The notes below the pieces were generated by a model. The model was not told where the DNA came from. It saw nothing but the letters and a program-made list of their open reading frames with translations, and made no database searches. Positions 54,901-63,464 of a stretch of 64,000 bases of DNA are shown here, piece after piece. Position numbers and translations under genes: made by a program. Every line of letters starts with the position of its first letter. Within the stretch, counting starts at the first letter, position 1. The stretch is from Terriglobia bacterium (lineage in GTDB: Bacteria; Acidobacteriota; Terriglobia; Terriglobales; Acidobacteriaceae), in the NCBI GenBank assembly GCA_020072815.1, contig JAIQGE010000009.1, positions 1-64,000 of the forward strand, given 5' to 3'.

Positions 54901-57342
54901 CTGGAGCCTGAGATACTCAATCATCTCGCGCTCGATCGTCGCAGCCGCGGGCTTTGATTCGTCGTCCAGCGACGGCATGGCTGCGTCGCTTGCAGGTTCG
55001 GGCGGTTGGTGAAGGGTGTAGCCATCAAAGGCCTGCGTTACGATGCGGGGCATCGCTTGCGTGCCTTCCCACACCACTGACATCTCGGGGTAGAGGGGAT
55101 GACTGAGAAGCTGCTCCACTTCGCGGAAAAAGAGGGCACCACTGGTGCCATCGGAAAAGGGAGGGCGATCTTTGCCGAGCAGCTGCTCGACGAGACCCAG
55201 CACCTGTTGCTGGCGCGCAGCGGACGCTTCCATCCTCAAGGGATGCCAGGGGCAAATCACCGCCATTGGGGGGCGCCGGCCCGAACGTGGAACCTGCGCA
55301 AGTCCCACGCGCATCACGATCCGAAGAAACTGCCGGCGGGCATCCTGGTGCCTTAGGAGATTGATCTTCAGAAGAAGGGATCGGTACGCCGCCGCTGCGC
55401 CGGTGACGTTCTCCGAGGCAAGCACCGACTTGCGGAGGGAGAGCAGGGCGGTGTTATATGCAGATTCGAACCCGCTAAACGCATCTGAAAGCTCCGATAT
55501 GTCAGCCGGTGGGAGCCATTGCTGCGTTTGCGCGTTCGAGAGGGTCTGCCGCCACGTGGCGGTCAACGACTCGATACGGTCCTGAGCAGGAACGAACGCT
55601 CCACGCCCGCCGCCTCTGGCTACGTCGGCGAAGCCTTCGACGTTTTGGAGGGACAACGATACAGGAGTACCCTTTCGGCCGACTGCTTCATATTCCGCCA
55701 CGCACCCCACCAGCGCAGTTCCGCGATGGGCATGATAGCGGGCGATTGCATCGAAATCCGCCACTTCCTGCGCGAGAACGGACGCCACGGGAAAGCGCCA
55801 TGTCAAGGAAAGGGCCGCGACTTTCCGCTCGCTGCCTCCCCGGTTCTTCTGGAAGATGGAAACAAGGAAATTGAGCGTGGTGGCGCGCCCGGTTTTGCTT
55901 GCACCCTTGAACTTCGGCTTGTCCTTGATCTTTGGCAGAACTGCCTGAGAGTAGTTGCAGATAAGGGTTTGTTTAAACTGGATTTTATTTTTTGTGCTCG
56001 CCTCAAGCGAACCGTAGGCGCGTTCAAAATATTCGCATGCCCGCTGACTCATGTCGATGAAGCTGTTTGGCTTCGCCTGCTGCTTTCCTTCCAGGACGAC
56101 ATAAGCAGGTTCGTTAGGTGACAGCCCTCGAATGCACCGATGCAGGCACTCAAAAATTCCCTGGAAGATATCCGTGCATTCCACGCGCCTGCCATGAACG
56201 AACTCCTCCCATTCCAGAAAGAGGCTGACATCGGTTTCGAGCTGCTCTGCGCGCCTTTCGAAGAACTCACGGAATTCGTCAGGCGCCGATCCCGCCTTGC
56301 GTGCGACTTTAGACAGCGCCTGAATGACAAGCATGTCGTCGTCGCTCGGAACGATGCCTTCATTCTCAAGCGCACTCCTCGTGCGTTCCGCGAAGTCCTT
56401 GGAGGTAGACTTCTTGGCCTTGTCAAAACAGTGGGTTGTGTAGTTCCAGTCAAACGTGAACAGCAGCCGCTCGGTGGAAGGGTTACGAGCCCCGTCCGAG
56501 TCGATGTAATCCTGAAACGCGTTCAGCAGGTCGTCCTGCAGCGGTGGCTTCTGTTCGTCCGACCGAAGCAGCGCGAGACGTTTGCGCAGCACTTCCGGGT
56601 CGAGCATCTCCTGCGACAGACCGCGCTTGTCGAGATAGCACTCCAATGCGTAATGAGACCTGAATTTGGCTGCCCATTGCGACGCTTGCACCATCTTCGA
56701 TTCGTTCAAGGAACTGAAGCAATCTTCAAATAAGGGAAGGCCGATAATCGGAAGCGCTTTCCCGGCTGCCCGTATGAGGGGTTCCCCGCTCTTGAAGTTC
56801 AGAAGTGCCGCTGTGAGAAATTCGCCAGCCTTAGAGGTGGGACAACGTCCCGTCTCAAACAACCCCTTGACCATTGCCTCAGCCTTCCGGCGGTCCTCCG
56901 GAAGGAGATTGATCCCCACTCTGTTCGCTACAAAATCCACCCAGATGTGGGCGATATTCTTATCTTTGAGATCGGAGGCGTCGGTCCGATCACTATCGGC
57001 AAGTGAAGCCTCGGCATCCGCTTCAACCTCGGCTGTGAGCGTCACAGACCCGTTACGCTCGCGGTTGCGAACGTTTACGGAGGAATCGGATGTGGTGTAC
57101 CGCGCATCCACTCCGAACGGTCGTAGCTCGAACTCAGGAAACTGAATGGATAGGCGCGAAGCGCGCGAACCCGCGGCGGCCGTAGCTTCGATGAATCCGG
57201 CCAACTGTTCGGCGGAAAAGCCGGAGAGCACATGGAATGCCCCCCTGAAATCGGGATCGTCCTCCATCTGCGGCTTGAGCTTGAGCAAGATGAATTCCAG
57301 CGCTACCGCGCCTACGAGGGCATCCGGGGGACTAATGCTCAT
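51913..57342 (-). CDS. giant FtsK/HerA-like ATPase, DptH-like
   Basis: 1809 residues. Only the C-terminal 300 are recognisable: GITGSGKSVL with Walker Lys near residue 1578, IYLIDPKFG, WIVHDEFADWM as Walker B, and a sensor-like FAAQRPDK, all as in FtsK/SpoIIIE motors. The first 1500 residues have no family I know. DptH of dnd restriction systems has a similar size and C-terminal motor, so a DNA-translocating effector is likely. It has ATGA overlaps with both neighbours. Confidence 0.7.
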   Translation of the reverse strand: MSISPPDALVGAVALEFILLKLKPQMEDDPDFRGAFHVLSGFSAEQLAGFIEATAAAGSRASRLSIQFPEFELRPFGVDARYTTSDSSVNVRNRERNGSVTLTAEVEADAEASLADSDRTDASDLKDKNIAHIWVDFVANRVGINLLPEDRRKAEAMVKGLFETGRCPTSKAGEFLTAALLNFKSGEPLIRAAGKALPIIGLPLFEDCFSSLNESKMVQASQWAAKFRSHYALECYLDKRGLSQEMLDPEVLRKRLALLRSDEQKPPLQDDLLNAFQDYIDSDGARNPSTERLLFTFDWNYTTHCFDKAKKSTSKDFAERTRSALENEGIVPSDDDMLVIQALSKVARKAGSAPDEFREFFERRAEQLETDVSLFLEWEEFVHGRRVECTDIFQGIFECLHRCIRGLSPNEPAYVVLEGKQQAKPNSFIDMSQRACEYFERAYGSLEASTKNKIQFKQTLICNYSQAVLPKIKDKPKFKGASKTGRATTLNFLVSIFQKNRGGSERKVAALSLTWRFPVASVLAQEVADFDAIARYHAHRGTALVGCVAEYEAVGRKGTPVSLSLQNVEGFADVARGGGRGAFVPAQDRIESLTATWRQTLSNAQTQQWLPPADISELSDAFSGFESAYNTALLSLRKSVLASENVTGAAAAYRSLLLKINLLRHQDARRQFLRIVMRVGLAQVPRSGRRPPMAVICPWHPLRMEASAARQQQVLGLVEQLLGKDRPPFSDGTSGALFFREVEQLLSHPLYPEMSVVWEGTQAMPRIVTQAFDGYTLHQPPEPASDAAMPSLDDESKPAAATIEREMIEYLRLQPHERDNFSILLYNCDSPDLPTAVVETINRINAKREDNKITCQVLLMHRDEVHLRQIYRDLVARGVDAEADPTEGSGDFLAKVRVNITAANRLRREGRSQPVDIAYCRDLISRESKPAWEWLPRETAEPVDLQPHQWSRRLPVSEGDRKVRLQLTCPAQTEAGWAYLYSVAALCAHGADDAWAIGKCPVLMRSLDFDDLSVDRIFRETHELATWVVNQDELLDRKLLEARQVKVIRYVQSATHGRNLIISSSARETLLVNTLKEKLRLLLASDTPDHVIETLWQHFIRDANKVSGGLVLRAARRANNTNELLGMVLSRYLVQSEIGVERPIAWCFLDDYSEWLGKKEGANIADLLVLAPTVRDDGTMHLDIIVTEAKFVTHDGMGGAASTSAKQLIDTLSQMTEAMDGDIKTIDQDIWLARLSDLVASQTVVAPGRPQLDSVAWRRAIRQRQCSVSIWGYSHIFVHEPQDLTAQVSTVKGIANTKGTTKLDALQEVFGPGHVRELINHYFESAFQATAELRLRNGHPAFGKSKLYSLTSKGGVKAAAPQGESTPILGDTNRERESEPVIERPMTPEPNAGDEPTRGSAAAPSAVPDSVDDLSPVEAYLQEQSALHHSSEEAGQAWLAGITTQVRQSLISRGLPARLIDGTPPILTPNSGIIKLQGSKDLTVQAVESRADEIYTSEGIKIIHATPESGRVSIAVERPNRQILHTEPVLLAYMRSYRQHGMGEKLCVGTREEDGQALLLDPLNQPHTLIAGITGSGKSVLMQNLILSIAATRTPSEAHIYLIDPKFGVDYRPLDELPHVEVGSGGIIDDPHAAVKVLEGLVDEMNRRYELFKASKVPNVHAYRRSTGQQLPILWIVHDEFADWMQTDHYRDAVPNIVGRLSVKARAAGIFLLFAAQRPDKDVMPMQLRSQLGNRLILKVDNAATAEIAMGSKNSGAERLLGRGHMLAKTGDTPEAVFAQVPFIDIERTIPQLVRLIRVEHGRPADVPR

Positions 57343-58901
57343 GCAGCCGACTCCATAGGATTGATGACGTAGGTACAGGCGTCGCTCTTGCGCTGGGCCA
57401 AGCCCATTCCTACGAGATGCTGGCCGAACCGGTCCCTGTTTTTCTTGAAGTCCGTCTCATCGAACTGATAGCTAAGCACCTCGTTCTTTGCCTCTGTCGG
57501 ACCAATGCTGATGCGATAACGGCGATGGAGGTGGCGCAAGAATGCACTCTCTTCCGTCGGCGCACTGACGTTCGCCAGAACCAGAGCCCTTAGTAATTCG
57601 TCGGTGGGAGCATAACGGTAGCGGTTTGTGCCGCGTTTGGAAACGAGACCGCAACCGGTGGCAAGGCCGGTGAGGCCGTCGGCAGTACCACCCCGGTACA
57701 GTTTCCGGGCGAAGGCATAGAACAACTCGGTCATCTTGCGCGGGTCGGCCGTATCCGGCCTTTTCTTCAGCGAAACGCTTCGGGCCAGGTGTTCTGCGAG
57801 ATAATCCGTCTTCGCCACGTCGTCCAGTGTGCCGTCCTGGAGTATATTCTTCAGTTGTGGATCTGAGAAGACGTTCAAGTCGACGAACTTGCGTACCGCC
57901 AGCTCACCTATGCCGTCGTTGTGAAGATAAGACCCCACGGCAGCTTTCCTGACGAGATCGCTTCGCGGTGCCAGGATCTCGCAGATGATTGGCGGCAGCC
58001 CTTGATTGCCCAGCCACGCAAACGCCGTCTCGATGCCATAGAGGTACAGGTGAAACCCCAGCAGCGGCTGCACATACTGGAATGCATCCTGGTCTGGTAG
58101 GTTCAGACTCAAGACTGCCGCTACATCCTCAGCCATCCGATCGAACGCCGGATGAGTTTTATAGGGCAGATAAGTCCCGCCCTTCATTTCCCCGCGATCC
58201 GGTTCGGGGGAGGAGATGAGCCGCATCACAAGGCGATCGCGCGACGTATTTGCCTCGAAGGACGGTGCCAGCCGCTGTCGGATCTTAGCTCGCAGTGGCT
58301 CTGAGGCGCGCGTCAGCATGAGGTAGGCGATTTCGCCTGTTCTCGTAAAGACCCGGCGGGTGCGTTCGAAGCCATCGCCTTTTTCCAGAATTGCCTCATA
58401 GAGCGCGGCCGGCCCGATGGGATAGAGAAACTGAGTAGTCCAGCCGCGCTCACTGCCTGGGTCGACGGTTATCCGGCGAAGCAGCCGCACGACGCTAACC
58501 AGTTCGGCAAACGTGTCGAATCGCCCCCGAAGATAGGAGAAATCAGCCGCGAGACGTTCTCCGAGGGATGCCGTATCCTTCATCACCTGCAGCCAGACTG
58601 CCCAACCCTCTTCGTTACTGCCCTGGGCGTTGCGCAGGATCTCCTCCATCCTCGGATTGTTAAAAAGCAGATTTCGAAGCTGGAGGCACCTGCTGGCAAC
58701 ATATTCGGGATTATCCCCCGGGCGCGTCGCCTCCAATAACCTTCCTTGGCGATACATGCCTTCAGCCATACCCAAAAACTCAAGCAACAGCGCGGAAAAC
58801 GGCTGGCGTTCCAGGCGGTGTCCCCAGATGGCCTCTGCGATCCACGCCTCGTTGCGGTCTTTCGAGCCGTAGTACGGTTCTGTGTTTTCGGGAGAAATCA
58901 T
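57339..58901 (-). CDS. defence-operon protein of unknown function (520 aa)
   Basis: 520 residues, soluble and helical. I see no catalytic motif. The C-terminal part (LRHLHRRYRISIGPTEAKNE ... FGQHLVGMGLAQRKSDACTYVI) looks like a winged-helix end. It occupies the place that DptG-like or Pbe proteins have in phosphorothioation-linked cassettes, but I cannot show homology. Stops and starts overlap on both sides. Confidence 0.6.
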   Translation of the reverse strand: MISPENTEPYYGSKDRNEAWIAEAIWGHRLERQPFSALLLEFLGMAEGMYRQGRLLEATRPGDNPEYVASRCLQLRNLLFNNPRMEEILRNAQGSNEEGWAVWLQVMKDTASLGERLAADFSYLRGRFDTFAELVSVVRLLRRITVDPGSERGWTTQFLYPIGPAALYEAILEKGDGFERTRRVFTRTGEIAYLMLTRASEPLRAKIRQRLAPSFEANTSRDRLVMRLISSPEPDRGEMKGGTYLPYKTHPAFDRMAEDVAAVLSLNLPDQDAFQYVQPLLGFHLYLYGIETAFAWLGNQGLPPIICEILAPRSDLVRKAAVGSYLHNDGIGELAVRKFVDLNVFSDPQLKNILQDGTLDDVAKTDYLAEHLARSVSLKKRPDTADPRKMTELFYAFARKLYRGGTADGLTGLATGCGLVSKRGTNRYRYAPTDELLRALVLANVSAPTEESAFLRHLHRRYRISIGPTEAKNEVLSYQFDETDFKKNRDRFGQHLVGMGLAQRKSDACTYVINPMESAA

Positions 58902-59542
58902 TGTTCGACCAAATGTATGGGAAGCCTTTGGATTGTCCCGTTGCCCTGCACGTCGATGAGGTGCAATGATCGAGTGCTGGCTCTGAGATTCAAATCACGA
59001 AGGCACCGCTGCTTAAGGGACATGAAGTCCGTACATGATTCCCGCGAAAAGCTCGACGGCATGGCACCGTCGGCGACGCGACATAGAAATTCAAAGCGGG
59101 GCAGGGTGAGGTCGAATCGGAATTCCCTGCCGTTCGCATGGAGCACCGCCGCCGGAACGCTACTGGAGTCTTTGCCGACTATTTCCAACCCTGGGTGCTC
59201 CGCATCCAGTTCTATCTGGGTAAGGTAAATATCGCTTATGGCAGCCGTTGTCAGGTCGAGCCCCGTCGTCAGGTATATCTCGTTCGCGTGCTCCGCCAGA
59301 AGCATGCCTGTCCAGATGCGATTCAGTCCAGACGCGATCTTGCGGAGGTGGAGCCGGGCAGGGGCTCTCCCAGCTTGAATGGGAGCTGCGATTTCATCCA
59401 GAAACTCGCGCGCGTGATGAAAGACCGAGGTCTTCCACAATGCGTAGGTCTGAAACTGTGCCGACGACGCCTGAATGAACACCCTCCGTCTCTCGGAGCC
59501 CAATTCGGCAAGGAAGAGTCTTGTCTCTTCCTCATCGTTCAT
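58898..59542 (-). CDS. defence-operon protein of unknown function (214 aa)
   Basis: I start this gene at ATG 59542, which gives an 11-base overlap with the ATPase. A longer frame to 59743 would overlap by 200 bases. About 214 residues, alpha/beta, with an acidic N-terminus (MNDEEETRLFLAELGSERRR). No recognised motif. It lies between the AAA ATPase and the 520-residue protein in one transcript. Confidence 0.6.
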   Translation of the reverse strand: MNDEEETRLFLAELGSERRRVFIQASSAQFQTYALWKTSVFHHAREFLDEIAAPIQAGRAPARLHLRKIASGLNRIWTGMLLAEHANEIYLTTGLDLTTAAISDIYLTQIELDAEHPGLEIVGKDSSSVPAAVLHANGREFRFDLTLPRFEFLCRVADGAMPSSFSRESCTDFMSLKQRCLRDLNLRASTRSLHLIDVQGNGTIQRLPIHLVEQ

Positions 59543-61397
59543 GTCTCCGCGTATATACCGCGTCAGCAGGCTGTCGAAATCGGGATTGCGCTCCCGCCAG
59601 GGCAGGGGTATTCGCCTGCACCCATTGCCACGTGATGAGGTCAGACAGGGCCGCGAGACTGTTTGTGGGTGGTTGCGCGATAGCGATGAATAGCCCGTCC
59701 GCCAGATCCCGCTGGCGATCGCGAAGAAGCTTGTCAGCTTCACGAAACTGGGGTTGACTTGCTGGCAAGACTACTCGCAGATGGATGTCCGCACCTTTTC
59801 CGCTCAGCACCGGCTGATTGTCGAGCAGGTGCGTGAGTGCCTTTGCCGCGACGAACCTGACTTCTCCATAGCGCAAGGTGCCGGATCGGAAGTAGTGCCC
59901 CCGGGGAACAATCTGCTCAGGCGGCAATTGTTTGCAAAGAACATCGATACTGTCTCCGCTATTGCGCGTCGCCAACTCCCCACGGGCGAAAGCCTCGTCA
60001 AGATTAACGGATGTGTGAGGCCAGAGATAGAGTGCCTTGGTGGAGCCTCGTTCGTAGAGCAGCCCCCGGCTCTTCATTTCGGCGATGGCTTTCGACACTT
60101 CGCGGTGGTTCCCGCCATCATCCAGGGCAAGGTGCACAAACTCGGCCGTAGCAGGAAGGTCGGGGCTATCCAGTAGCGTCAGCAGAGCCACGGTTCTGAA
60201 GACGTTCTCTTCCTCATGATTAGTGAGCGGTGTGCCCGACAATAACGCGTCGACAAAACTCCAATGAATATGCGAGTTGCTTGCATTTATTGCGGGCAGC
60301 AGGTTTTGCCGGACATACTCAAATAGATGATGGAGACGGTAGGGCTCAAGTCGTGGGCCGGTCGACTGAATGTGCTGCTGCAGTCCCATCGGTTCGAATG
60401 CCGACATGAAGCTGAACAGCGAGCGCTCGTTCTGTCCGAACTTGCGCATAGCCCGGACAAGCACCGGCAGGACGGTCGGGTGAAACGGAAAGATTTTCGG
60501 GCCAAACTGGCCCAAACTGGAGGCTGCGGCGGAGCCGTAAACGCCGGCACGGACGGCCACAACCATCGCTTTCCTGGCTTCCTCCGCAGTTGTCCTGGGA
60601 AGGAACTCCTGACGAACGTTCAGTGTCGCGGAAACCAATGTGACGAGCTGTTCCAGGGGTTGCGCATAGACGATTTCCTCGAACCGCCCGGCAACCTTGT
60701 CCCATTCGCGGCGAGCTGTCGTATCCAGCCCGGACGCGTAAGCCGCAACGCTTTGATGCAGCATCACGACAACGACAAAAGGCAGTCCGCCGCTGCGGGC
60801 GGCTTCCTCAGCGAGGCGTTGCAGCAGGAAAATATCGTCGGCTTCCGGGTTCTGGGCCGCAAATTCGAGATTCTTGCCCAGTTCATCCAGGACGAGCAGC
60901 ACACCCTTGAAGCCTTTGCTTCGCGCCGCTTCGACTGCCTTACTCATCCTCGACAGCACTTCGTTTGTCGAAGGCCTTGAACCACGGGGCGTTCGAATAC
61001 CCAGGGCACGGAGAACTGTAACGCCCAATGGCTCGTGATCCCCAGTTGCAAGATGGGGCCGCATCCGATTTCGCCCGCAAAACGCACGCAACTCCTTGGG
61101 CAACACGTTTGTGTAACCTGCCGCGACGCGCGCCATCGCGAGGCCAAAGGCGCTTTTACCCGAGCCGTAATCACCGGCGATTCGGAAAGCCCGCTGTGTC
61201 GAATTGCTGTAGAAGCTTGCGCAGATCCGGGTTAGCGCGTTTTTCGCTACGGGCGTGAGAATGTATCCCTGAGATGACGACGGGTCACTGAGGTCGCGCT
61301 CCAGGTGAACAGACCGCATGAATCGTGGGCGAATCTGGAGCAGATGGTCCATCGCCGTTTTGTGCTCAGACGATGAGCTTTTGGGCATGGCGCTCAT
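59532..61397 (-). CDS. AAA-type ATPase of the defence operon
   Basis: 621 residues. Walker A GDYGSGKS lies at 75-82 and Walker B-like LLVLDELGKNLEFA near 170. The pattern resembles large STAND/BrxC-like ATPases used in defence systems. The C-terminal half has winged-helix-like content. Together with the FtsK-like protein it gives the operon two motors. The start overlaps the DUF4007 stop as ATGA. Confidence 0.75.
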   Translation of the reverse strand: MSAMPKSSSSEHKTAMDHLLQIRPRFMRSVHLERDLSDPSSSQGYILTPVAKNALTRICASFYSNSTQRAFRIAGDYGSGKSAFGLAMARVAAGYTNVLPKELRAFCGRNRMRPHLATGDHEPLGVTVLRALGIRTPRGSRPSTNEVLSRMSKAVEAARSKGFKGVLLVLDELGKNLEFAAQNPEADDIFLLQRLAEEAARSGGLPFVVVVMLHQSVAAYASGLDTTARREWDKVAGRFEEIVYAQPLEQLVTLVSATLNVRQEFLPRTTAEEARKAMVVAVRAGVYGSAAASSLGQFGPKIFPFHPTVLPVLVRAMRKFGQNERSLFSFMSAFEPMGLQQHIQSTGPRLEPYRLHHLFEYVRQNLLPAINASNSHIHWSFVDALLSGTPLTNHEEENVFRTVALLTLLDSPDLPATAEFVHLALDDGGNHREVSKAIAEMKSRGLLYERGSTKALYLWPHTSVNLDEAFARGELATRNSGDSIDVLCKQLPPEQIVPRGHYFRSGTLRYGEVRFVAAKALTHLLDNQPVLSGKGADIHLRVVLPASQPQFREADKLLRDRQRDLADGLFIAIAQPPTNSLAALSDLITWQWVQANTPALAGAQSRFRQPADAVYTRRHER

Positions 61398-62392
61398 ATG
61401 AACCTTGGGGCTCGGTACGCGGCTTTCAAGTCGCTTAATCCGTCACTCCGCTGAAGCCGGTGGAGCTGGCGCAGGTTCGTCGACTCGACGATTTGGAATA
61501 CTTTGGGCTGTCGCGCGGCCAAGTCTATCACGCGCTGAATGATTTCCGATTCTTGCATTTTCAGCATCCGGCCGGGACTATGCTCGCCCATGACTATCTC
61601 GCGCAGGGGCGTGGTCCGTTCATTGGGGAAGTTCCGGTTCCACCAGTCGTGCAGGAAAAAGGCAAACAGCTGTTCAGGAATCGCCTGTTTGCGACTGAGA
61701 TCAAAGGAATAGAGCTTTTCCCACTTTCCGCTCGCATTGGGCCGCTCTCCAAATTCCTGGATGAGTCGGAGAACAGACATCGCGCTGTCCAGATGATCTT
61801 CGCCCTTATCTGCGGGTGGGCGACGGTAGCTGTGCAGGAAAACCTCCCAGTGCTGCCGAACCGTCACAATGGATGCGGGTCTCGGCGTCTTGCTCGTCTC
61901 TTTCTGGAACGCATCGACGACCTGCGAAGCGCTAAATTCGGTCGCTGGCCACCGGTTGAAAAGGCATTCCCATGCGAAGAACGGGGATTCCGTGTTCGTG
62001 CTGATCAGCCAGTGGAGGAGCCACGAAGTTGAAACGTCCTCATGGTACGGGTCGAAACCATCCGCGGGGTCAAAAACCAACGATCCGATGGGCGTGAGCG
62101 CCCACCCTTTCTCGGTTTTCTTTGCGATCTGAAACGCTTCCATCCAGCATCGCAGCGCCTCAACCATATTTTTGCCAAGCCCGAGTTGAGTGATTCCTTC
62201 GTCGATATCGGTCAACGGATCGTGACCGGCAGTTATTTCCGCGACGGCTTTAGGAATCCAGGTGATCCGTAACGGAAACGTTTGGTGACCTGAAAATCGG
62301 AACGGCGGCTCAGCCTGCGCGGGAGGCGGGAGGGCAGCGGAAGACCCCGGTCTGTCTACGTTCAGCTCTTTGACCGTGCTCGCTTTAGCCAT
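61394..62392 (-). CDS. DUF4007 family protein
   Basis: About 332 residues. FRFSGHQTFPLRITWIPKAV followed by ITQLGLGKNMVEALRCWM is the typical opening of DUF4007, a family found beside DndC-type sulfurtransferases in phosphorothioation loci (recollection). A TTG at 62416 is the alternative start. This is the first gene of the eight-gene operon, so the promoter lies in 62393-62560. Confidence 0.78.
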   Translation of the reverse strand: MAKASTVKELNVDRPGSSAALPPPAQAEPPFRFSGHQTFPLRITWIPKAVAEITAGHDPLTDIDEGITQLGLGKNMVEALRCWMEAFQIAKKTEKGWALTPIGSLVFDPADGFDPYHEDVSTSWLLHWLISTNTESPFFAWECLFNRWPATEFSASQVVDAFQKETSKTPRPASIVTVRQHWEVFLHSYRRPPADKGEDHLDSAMSVLRLIQEFGERPNASGKWEKLYSFDLSRKQAIPEQLFAFFLHDWWNRNFPNERTTPLREIVMGEHSPGRMLKMQESEIIQRVIDLAARQPKVFQIVESTNLRQLHRLQRSDGLSDLKAAYRAPRFI

Positions 62393-62467
62393 GTTCTTAA
62401 CGCCAATAATTTTCAACAGTTTGTAGCCACATTCGCCGCAAGCCCCACAGGACTGACAGCTCAGAAA

Positions 62468-62490
62468 ACTGTCGCAAACTACCGGACAGT
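62468..62490. promoter_or_regulatory. inverted repeat upstream of the defence operon
   Basis: ACTGTC-N11-GACAGT, with a further CTGACAG at 62453-62459, lies about 80 bases before the DUF4007 start. It may be the operator for the DndB-like protein or a promoter-proximal repressor. Inference only. Confidence 0.45.
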
Positions 62491-62563
62491 AGACCAGGAG
62501 AAGTGAAGCGTCCAGCCTACATTTTTTTCGCAGTCCTGTGCCAAGCGCACGATGTGGACGATC

Positions 62564-62950
62564 TTAGCAGGTTGCAGAAGCGCTGTCGCGAGCGGTGACC
62601 CGTTCGCGAATCTTGAATTCGAAATCCTGCCGGTAAACCGCAAGCATCTCACGATCCTGAAACGGCCCGCTCACCGGCTTGCGCCGCTCGGGTGGCTGGA
62701 TGTACTTGCCGACCGCTTCGTCGAAGCTCTTGAGGTCCTTCCAGATTCCTATGTTGATATACGTCGTGTATGCGTTGTCGGTGATGCTGAACGTGTTGAA
62801 CTTCGGGTCTTCCGCCTCGACCGGCCGCGTGAGAACCTCTCGATACAACCCCGTATTGGGCTGGATCGTCATTTTCCTCCATGTCGCCTCGAATGCCTCC
62901 TCGTTCTCGATTCATTTTTTGATTAGCCAGTGGACCATGATCACAATCAT
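62564..62950 (-). pseudogene. monooxygenase-like (ABM) gene with in-frame stop
   Basis: From ATG 62950 the frame reads a 12-residue start (MIVIMVHWLIKK), then TGA at 62912-62914, then continues in the same frame through ATG 62872 to the end (FNTFSITDNAYTTYINIGIW ... FEFKIRERV). The whole looks like one antibiotic-biosynthesis-monooxygenase-type protein broken by a stop. Restart at 62872 would give 102 residues. Confidence 0.6.
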
Positions 62951-62986
62951 CTGTTTTCTCCTGTGCTTGATACGTAAGTCCAGTTA

Positions 62987-63274
62987 TCAGTACTTCACAT
63001 GAAACGTGGGGCTGTCCTCCTGCCGCGTCTTGCGCCGGTCGCAGAGGCGGGTGGTGGAGACATTGGCGTGGCCCAGCCATTCCTGCACCTTCGCGATGTC
63101 CGCCCCGTTGGCGAGCGCGTTGGTCGCGGCCGTTGCCCGCATGGAATGCACGCATAACCCGTAGACTTCGGCATTGACGCCGGTTTGCCTGGCATACTTG
63201 CTCACGACGTTACGGTACACCGAGCCAGGCTCCAAGTGTTTCTCCAGCGTGCCTGTAATCTTGATCGCTATTTG
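62987..63274 (-). pseudogene. tyrosine recombinase remnant lacking the catalytic Tyr
   Basis: It keeps the integrase C-terminus: HSMRATAATNAL (box II His and Arg) and VQEWLGHANVSTTRLCDRR. In this family the residue before DRR is the nucleophilic Tyr; here the codon is TGC (Cys) in place of TAC. The frame opens only at 63274 after a stop, so the N-terminal two thirds are gone. It is therefore doubly inactive. Confidence 0.75.
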
Positions 63275-63464
63275 TCACTCTTCGTCGCCGGTATCTGTCA
63301 TCCAGGACATCTGATTCTCGCGGGATAATGCCGAAGGTGACAAATAGCTCGCAAGAAATGGTGACATTTATCGATCAAGATGACATATTTCAGCTCTTCT
63401 TGCCGACCGTTCAGCGCGTGATAATCCGGTTTATCACGCAGCCAGCTCAGGACACGCACCGCAT

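Larger units (their letters stand above)
45408..63274. mobile_element. integrated plasmid-like genomic island
   Basis: Bounded on the left by the tRNA-Phe 3' half and near the right by an integrase remnant. It contains a partition pair, a Rep_3 initiator, an iteron origin and a cargo operon resembling phosphorothioation defence. The right boundary is uncertain. The orientation of the tRNA piece implies that the intact tRNA-Phe lies to the right, possibly beyond the window. Confidence 0.65.

Noticed and set aside
49002-62392. BREX system
   Set aside because: The AAA ATPase is BrxC-like in style, but no PglZ phosphatase, BrxL/Lon protease or PglX methylase is found. DUF4007 with a DndA/DndB-like pair fits phosphorothioation-linked defence better.
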